From the NCBI GenBank assembly GCA_002390225.1, contig DGOW01000098.1, positions 1-16,129 on the forward strand: a stretch of 16,129 nucleotides of DNA, written 5' to 3'. Origin of the DNA: Gemmatimonadales bacterium UBA4456. GTDB taxonomy: Bacteria; Gemmatimonadota; Gemmatimonadetes; Longimicrobiales; Gaopeijiaceae. Shown here one piece after another: positions 13,859 to 16,129 of this stretch; position 1 is the stretch's first letter, and every line of letters begins with the position of its first letter. The notes below the pieces were generated by a model. It did not search any database, had not been told where the DNA came from, and worked only from the letters and a program-made list of their open reading frames with translations. Made by a program: the position numbers and the translations under genes.

Positions 13859-15507
13859 CGGGCGTCGATCCCACGCGCGTGGCGCAGGGGATTCTCGAGA
13901 AGGTGTGTCGGGATGAAGAGCACGACGATAAACATGATGAGGGCCGCAGCCAGGCCGGTGCCGAGAAGCCACCAGTTACGCAGCGCGATGAACAGGATCG
14001 AGGTGATGACCGCCGTCACGGACGCGAAGATGCTCAGGAGCAGACGGCGCGCCTGAAGGTGCAGAAAGCGTTCCTGAGATTGAATGTCCCGCGGGTGAAC
14101 ACGGACCCTCAGCTCTTCTCGCTCAGCGCGGGTGACCAGGTCCCGCAGGGAACGGATGACCTGCTGCGATTCGCCCATGAAGTTCCTGGCGATCTGAGCC
14201 GGCTGCTGGCCGGCGCTCTTCGCGAGCTCTGCCCGGTTTTCCTTCACCAACTCGCGGATGAACGATAGCCCGTCGAAGCGCGCATCGTACCGGAACGCGA
14301 GACCTTCGATGAGCGCGGATGTCCGAAAGAAGTAGACCAGCTCCTGAGGCAGGACGAGTGGCCAGGTGTAGAACGTGTCCAGAAGCTGCGCGATGACGTC
14401 CTCCACGATCATCTGATGGTTCGTCGTCTTTGCCCGCTCAACGATCCTGAGGATCTCGGTGGCGGCCTCGCGAATCTCACCGCGGGACGCATCCGCGCTG
14501 ATCATCCCGAGACGGTACATCTCGTTGATGACCCCGTCGATATCCTCTCGGCCGAGCGCGAGGGCGATCCCCAGAATCGCTTCGCGGGTCCAGCGTGGCA
14601 CTTCCAGGACCGAACCCCAATCCAGGACCACCACGGTGCCGTCGTCCTGAACCAGGAGGTTTCCGGGGTGCGGGTCGGCGTGCATGAAACCATCGACCAT
14701 CATCATGCGCATGTACGCCTTCGTAAGCGCGTTCATCAGCTGGCGGAAGGAAAGTCGACCTGAGGCGAAGTGGTCGTGGAGGCGATCGACCTTGGTTCCC
14801 GCACAGTACTCCATCACCAGAACGCGCTTGGTCGTGAACCCGTGAATGACCTCTGGCGCGCGAACGCTCGAATCCGAGGCGAACACGGACTGAAAGCGCT
14901 CGATATTGGCCGCCTCCTGCTCGAAATCCATCTCCGCTTTCACTCGAACGGAGAACTCCCGCACCACGTTCGTCAGTCCACGGACGTGGTGGTTTGGAAA
15001 AAGGATGTTCAGCCAGAAGAGCAGCCGGAATGAGACCGAGAGGTCGAGCGCAACCAAGCGTTCCACACCCGGCCGCAGGACCTTCACAACGACCTCCCGC
15101 CCCTCTACGTGAGCCCGATGGACCTGCCCGAGGCTCGCGGCTGCGAGTGGCTCGTCCTGGAAGTCTTCGAACAACTCGTCCGTCGATGCACCGAGCTCGC
15201 TCTCGATGACGCGACGGACGGCGTCCGACGGGACAGCGGGCACACGGTCCTGCAGTTTCCCGATCTCCGAGAGGTATGGCTCCGGCAGGATGTCGGCTCG
15301 GGCGCTGAGTAGCTGCGCGAGCTTGATGAAGGCAGGCCCGAACTGCGCCAGTCGTGCAGACAGCAGCACCGCCCGCTTCTGATGATGCTCAGCGTTGCGC
15401 CGCGCGGGACGACCGAAGATCAAGAACGATCGGCGATCGCGCATGAATGCGATCGCGAACGGCGCAAAGCGCAGCAGAATGGAAAAGGTGCGCGCCAAGC
15501 GCTTCAT
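13855..15507 (-). CDS. ubiB: ABC1/UbiB/COQ8-family atypical kinase-like ATPase, membrane-anchored
   Basis: 550 aa. The family supports isoprenoid quinone biosynthesis in bacteria and mitochondria, with ATPase activity and an unknown physiological substrate. Visible motifs: a KxGQ-type segment at 62-65 that reads KLAQ (Gly replaced by Ala); the Ala-rich loop AAASLGQVH at 122-130; the putative ATP Lys142 in VVVK; the ExD motif EMDFEQEAAN from 192; the catalytic loop HADPHPGN at 276-283; and the metal-binding LDWG at 295-298 (DWG in place of DFG). Two hydrophobic helices close the protein (LLLSIFASVTAVITSILF and the segment after NWWLLG), matching the C-terminal TM pair of UbiB. The start ATG at 15507 lies 4 nt after the mgtE stop. 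Its TGA overlaps the ATG of the MeaB gene by 4 nt. No ubiquinone or menaquinone gene is nearby, so the pathway link comes from family only; ubiB is a family symbol, not a proven orthologue. Confidence 0.9.
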   Translation of the reverse strand: MKRLARTFSILLRFAPFAIAFMRDRRSFLIFGRPARRNAEHHQKRAVLLSARLAQFGPAFIKLAQLLSARADILPEPYLSEIGKLQDRVPAVPSDAVRRVIESELGASTDELFEDFQDEPLAAASLGQVHRAHVEGREVVVKVLRPGVERLVALDLSVSFRLLFWLNILFPNHHVRGLTNVVREFSVRVKAEMDFEQEAANIERFQSVFASDSSVRAPEVIHGFTTKRVLVMEYCAGTKVDRLHDHFASGRLSFRQLMNALTKAYMRMMMVDGFMHADPHPGNLLVQDDGTVVVLDWGSVLEVPRWTREAILGIALALGREDIDGVINEMYRLGMISADASRGEIREAATEILRIVERAKTTNHQMIVEDVIAQLLDTFYTWPLVLPQELVYFFRTSALIEGLAFRYDARFDGLSFIRELVKENRAELAKSAGQQPAQIARNFMGESQQVIRSLRDLVTRAEREELRVRVHPRDIQSQERFLHLQARRLLLSIFASVTAVITSILFIALRNWWLLGTGLAAALIMFIVVLFIPTHLLENPLRHARGIDAR

Positions 15508-15511
15508 GGAT

Positions 15512-16129
15512 TCAGCCGCCGAGGAGGAACTTCGAGGCGAGACCGAGGAGGAGGAAGAATCCGCACAGGTCCGTAAGCGTATGGACGAAAACCGAGGATG
15601 CTACCGATGGGTCTACCCCTATGCGGTCCAGAGTTGCCGGCACGAAGGCTCCGGCAAAGCCCGCCACGATCTGGTTACCCCACATCGCGAGCATGACCAC
15701 GAGCCCGAGCCGAGGATTACCGCCCGGAATGAAGAGCACAATTCCCGCGATCCCGAGACCGAGCACCCCTCCGATGACGAGCCCGATCAACAACTCCTTC
15801 ATGACGAAGCCACGAGCACTGCCCGGCCCTTCGACAGTCAGCCGACGGATCGTGATCGCCAGCGACTGAGTCCCCGAGCTCCCTCCCATCGCCGCAATGA
15901 TCGGCGCCAGGAAGGCCAGCGTGATGATCTGATCAATGACGTCTTCGTAGATCAGGATCACGGACGCCGCAGCGGAGGCGGTGAGGAGGTTGAGGGCAAG
16001 CCACGGGAGTCTCGTCCGCACGGACTCGGTCCACGTGTGCCTGAGCTTTTCTTCGTCGCTGATACCGGCAAGACGGAGAATGTCTTCCGTCTGCTCCGCC
16101 TCGATCACGTCGATCACGTCATCGAAGGT
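15512..16129 (-). CDS. mgtE: MgtE-family magnesium transporter, C-terminal part (5' end outside window)
   Basis: Mg2+ channel/transporter of the inner membrane. Only the last 205 residues are visible; the frame is open through the window edge, so the true start lies upstream and the GTG near 16117 is an internal Val. The visible part begins in the end of the CBS region (TFDDVIDVIEAEQTED, a typical MgtE junction), followed by the transmembrane domain with about five hydrophobic helices. Family hallmarks are MGGSSGTQSLA (residues about 96-106 of the fragment), where most members have GGNxGTQ, and the last-helix TLTDLCGF, containing the Asp that lines the Mg2+ pore. The cytosolic N domain and first CBS motif cannot be checked. 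It ends 4 nt before the ubiB-like gene, so the two are probably co-transcribed. The family call is very secure; direction and selectivity of transport are inferred from family. Confidence 0.95.
   Translation of the reverse strand, partial: TFDDVIDVIEAEQTEDILRLAGISDEEKLRHTWTESVRTRLPWLALNLLTASAAASVILIYEDVIDQIITLAFLAPIIAAMGGSSGTQSLAITIRRLTVEGPGSARGFVMKELLIGLVIGGVLGLGIAGIVLFIPGGNPRLGLVVMLAMWGNQIVAGFAGAFVPATLDRIGVDPSVASSVFVHTLTDLCGFFLLLGLASKFLLGG

Noticed and set aside
12800..13972. Longer MeaB frame beginning inside ubiB
   Set aside because: The added 38 residues are Arg/His/Pro-rich and unlike the family, whereas ATG 13858 gives a normal N-terminus and a 4-nt overlap.

Overview
The window is a stretch of high-GC bacterial chromosome (roughly 60% G+C by eye) in which every gene I can support lies on the minus strand, so the biological order runs from high to low coordinates. 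The taxon is an inference. The rng-rplU-rpmA block, the glycine/lysine-rich insert in RNase E/G, heavy use of overlapping starts and alternative start codons, and the acyl-CoA gene content would fit a Gemmatimonadota-like lineage or another high-GC, diderm-type environmental bacterium. Nothing here proves it. I saw no tRNA, rRNA, CRISPR array, insertion sequence or phage gene.

Layout, upstream to downstream. (1) 16129-13855: the 3' end of a MgtE-type Mg2+ channel/transporter, then an ABC1/UbiB-family atypical kinase 4 nt later. (2) 13858-9798: a B12 mutase module made of a MeaB-type G3E GTPase chaperone (4-nt overlap with ubiB), a large mutase subunit, a HAD hydrolase that starts on CTG and overlaps the mutase stop by 4 nt, and a stand-alone B12-binding small subunit. 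(3) 9808-5675: an acyl-CoA carboxylase beta (carboxyltransferase) subunit, an AtuA/DUF1446 protein, its separately encoded AtuA-like C-terminal domain and an enoyl-CoA hydratase/isomerase, all joined by 4-11 nt overlaps. (4) 5682-2628: a small two-helix membrane protein, a short RecQ helicase and an acyl-CoA dehydrogenase. (5) After a gap of about 206 nt, 2421-77: RNase E/G, ribosomal protein L21 and L27, a common information-processing cluster.

The most informative point is the mutase. It would normally be labelled methylmalonyl-CoA mutase, but the two residues that read the substrate are Phe101 and Gln219 where methylmalonyl-CoA mutase has Tyr89 and Arg207. Phe/Gln is the pair known from isobutyryl-CoA mutase, and the split large/small subunit layout also matches IcmA/IcmB. 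A monocarboxylic branched acyl-CoA is therefore the more likely substrate. With the methylcrotonyl/geranyl-type carboxyltransferase, AtuA parts, crotonase and acyl-CoA dehydrogenase downstream, the region reads as a branched-chain acyl-CoA (valine/leucine or isoprenoid-like) catabolic island rather than a plain propionyl-CoA pathway. The biotin carboxylase/BCCP partner of the carboxyltransferase is not in the window, nor is a methylmalonyl-CoA epimerase.

Overlapping stop/start pairs run through most of the region, implying tight translational coupling. Longer gaps occur before the large mutase subunit (about 93 nt), before the small subunit (about 96 nt), before rng (about 206 nt) and before rplU (about 88 nt). 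Those are the places to look for internal promoters.
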